64,000 nt of DNA from Nannocystis punicea (GTDB taxonomy: Bacteria > Myxococcota_A > Polyangia > Nannocystales > Nannocystaceae). The notes beneath the pieces were generated by a model that did not search any database, was not told the DNA's origin, and was given only the letters and a program-made list of their open reading frames with translations. The stretch lies in contig NZ_CP114040.1 of NCBI RefSeq assembly GCF_026965555.1, positions 8,406,001-8,470,000 of the forward strand, given 5' to 3'. The number at the start of each line of letters is the position of its first letter. Positions within the stretch are counted from its first letter, which is position 1. Below are positions 63,101 to 64,000 of this stretch, piece after piece. Made by a program: the position numbers and the translations under genes.

Positions 63101-64000
63101 TCAGGCGGGCGTCATCGTGATCGGCAGCGACTTGAAGCCGCGGACCATCATGCTCGACACCCACTCGAGCGGCGCGTCGGACTCGAGGCGCAGGTCCGAG
63201 AACGTCTGGAGCAGCGCTTGAATCGCCAGACGTCCCTCGAGTCGCGACAGCGCGGCGCCCGGGCAGACGTGGATACCGGAACTGAAGGACAGATGACGCG
63301 TGTCTTGACGCTCGATGTCGAACCGGTCGGGATCGGGGAATCGATGACCGTCGCGGTTCGCGGAGCAGATGATGCTCAGTACATAGTCGCCCGCGCCGAT
63401 CTTGCCGTCGGGGAGGTCGGTGATGTCCACCTTCGCCCGGCGGAAGGTGCCGAACGTCGGGCCGTCGTAGCGCATCGTCTCCTCGAGCGCGGCGTCGACG
63501 AGGCGCGGGTCCTCGCGCAGTCGCTGCGCCTGCTCGGGGTGGCGCACGAGGGTGTTCACCGCGTTGGCTACCATATATAGTGTGGTCTCCTGGCTGGCCA
63601 GGAACAGGGTCACGCACATCGCCACGAGCTCGGTGTCGGTCATGCCGACCCCGTCGACGCGCGCCTCGACCAACTTGCTCAGCAGGTCCTCGGTCGAGCG
63701 GCTGCGCCGCGCGGCGATGTGCGCGTTGAAGTATTCGTAGTAGCTCATGACACCGCGGTACGCCGACTCGACGCCCTCGGCGGTGGCGATGCCGGCGCCG
63801 AACAGCGACATGACGACCAGCGCGTCCTCCCGCAGCCGCTCGCTGTCCTCGCGCGGGATGCCCATCAACTCGCTGAACACGGTCATCGGCAGCTGCGCCG
63901 CGAAGTCGGCGACCACGTCCATGTGCCCCCGCTCGCGCGCGGCCGCCAGCAAATCGTCGATCGCCTGCTGGATCCGCGGCCGCAGCCGCTCGACCGCCTG
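63101..64000 (-). CDS. cytochrome P450 (5' end outside window)
   Basis: Stop at 63101; the frame continues through the right edge (300 codons visible), so the N-terminus is missing. ExxR is present as EETMR, and the haem loop is FSSGIHVCPGAALSR with the Cys ligand. The I-helix reads LASQETTLY: the usual Gly before the acidic/alcohol pair is Ser. Other family features: SANRDGHRFPDPDRFDIER and AQLPMTVFSELMGIPREDSE. Substrate unknown. It resembles, but is clearly distinct from, the P450 at 52690. Confidence 0.92.
   Translation of the reverse strand, partial: QAVERLRPRIQQAIDDLLAAARERGHMDVVADFAAQLPMTVFSELMGIPREDSERLREDALVVMSLFGAGIATAEGVESAYRGVMSYYEYFNAHIAARRSRSTEDLLSKLVEARVDGVGMTDTELVAMCVTLFLASQETTLYMVANAVNTLVRHPEQAQRLREDPRLVDAALEETMRYDGPTFGTFRRAKVDITDLPDGKIGAGDYVLSIICSANRDGHRFPDPDRFDIERQDTRHLSFSSGIHVCPGAALSRLEGRLAIQALLQTFSDLRLESDAPLEWVSSMMVRGFKSLPITMTPA

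Overview
The DNA is very GC-rich, with G or C at nearly every third codon position. It reads like a chromosome segment of a large-genome myxobacterium, probably of the Nannocystis/Polyangium side of the group. This is inferred from three things: many lipoproteins with Thr/Ser-rich linkers after the lipid-anchored Cys and D-N-D-C-D style metal-binding motifs; three Ser/Thr protein kinases, two of them fused to large C-terminal sensor or TPR regions; and a MYXO-CTERM-like C-terminus. No rRNA, tRNA, insertion sequence or CRISPR array was recognised.

Layout. 1-8304 (all minus strand): an operon-like run of a SUMF1-type lipoprotein, a 1066-residue M23/peptidoglycan-binding protein, a frame-broken small gene, and a very large unknown protein that leaves the left edge and ends in about 44-residue Trp-rich repeats. 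8859-18606: an RCC1-repeat lipoprotein, two Rossmann-fold proteins, unknown lipoproteins and a big carboxypeptidase-regulatory/PDZ lipoprotein. 18803-30190: a signalling block with a membrane Ser/Thr kinase (one homopolymer frameshift), a divergent FHA protein, a seven-unit tandem repeat array, a DUF11-type surface protein and a second kinase with kinesin-light-chain-type TPRs. 31106-43583: a run of predicted secreted lipoproteins (CxxCH protein, propeller-like protein, pectate-lyase-like protein, LRR protein, MopE/GON protein, beta-lactamase-fold hydrolase). 43615-50069: HD protein, DUF808 membrane protein, dihaem peroxidase-like protein, an unknown TPR-tailed protein and a glutathione S-transferase. 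50747-64000: a third kinase, two cytochromes P450 (one cut by the right edge), a DUF3592-like protein, a LysR/SDR divergent pair, a beta-helix lipoprotein, an MBL-fold protein and a beta-propeller/cytochrome c protein.

How it fits together. Most genes are single or in divergent/convergent pairs; only the left block looks like a long operon. The common theme is the cell surface and signalling to it. Three secreted-protein genes carry 11-bp-spaced TGTAA-type direct repeats upstream, always in the gene's own orientation (one unit degenerate at 39671), and a fourth carries a single copy. This suggests a shared OmpR/PhoB-type regulator. Several genes are interrupted by single-base frame changes. 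These may be decay or residual sequencing error, so functions of broken genes are provisional. All calls come from reading the sequence; no database search was possible.
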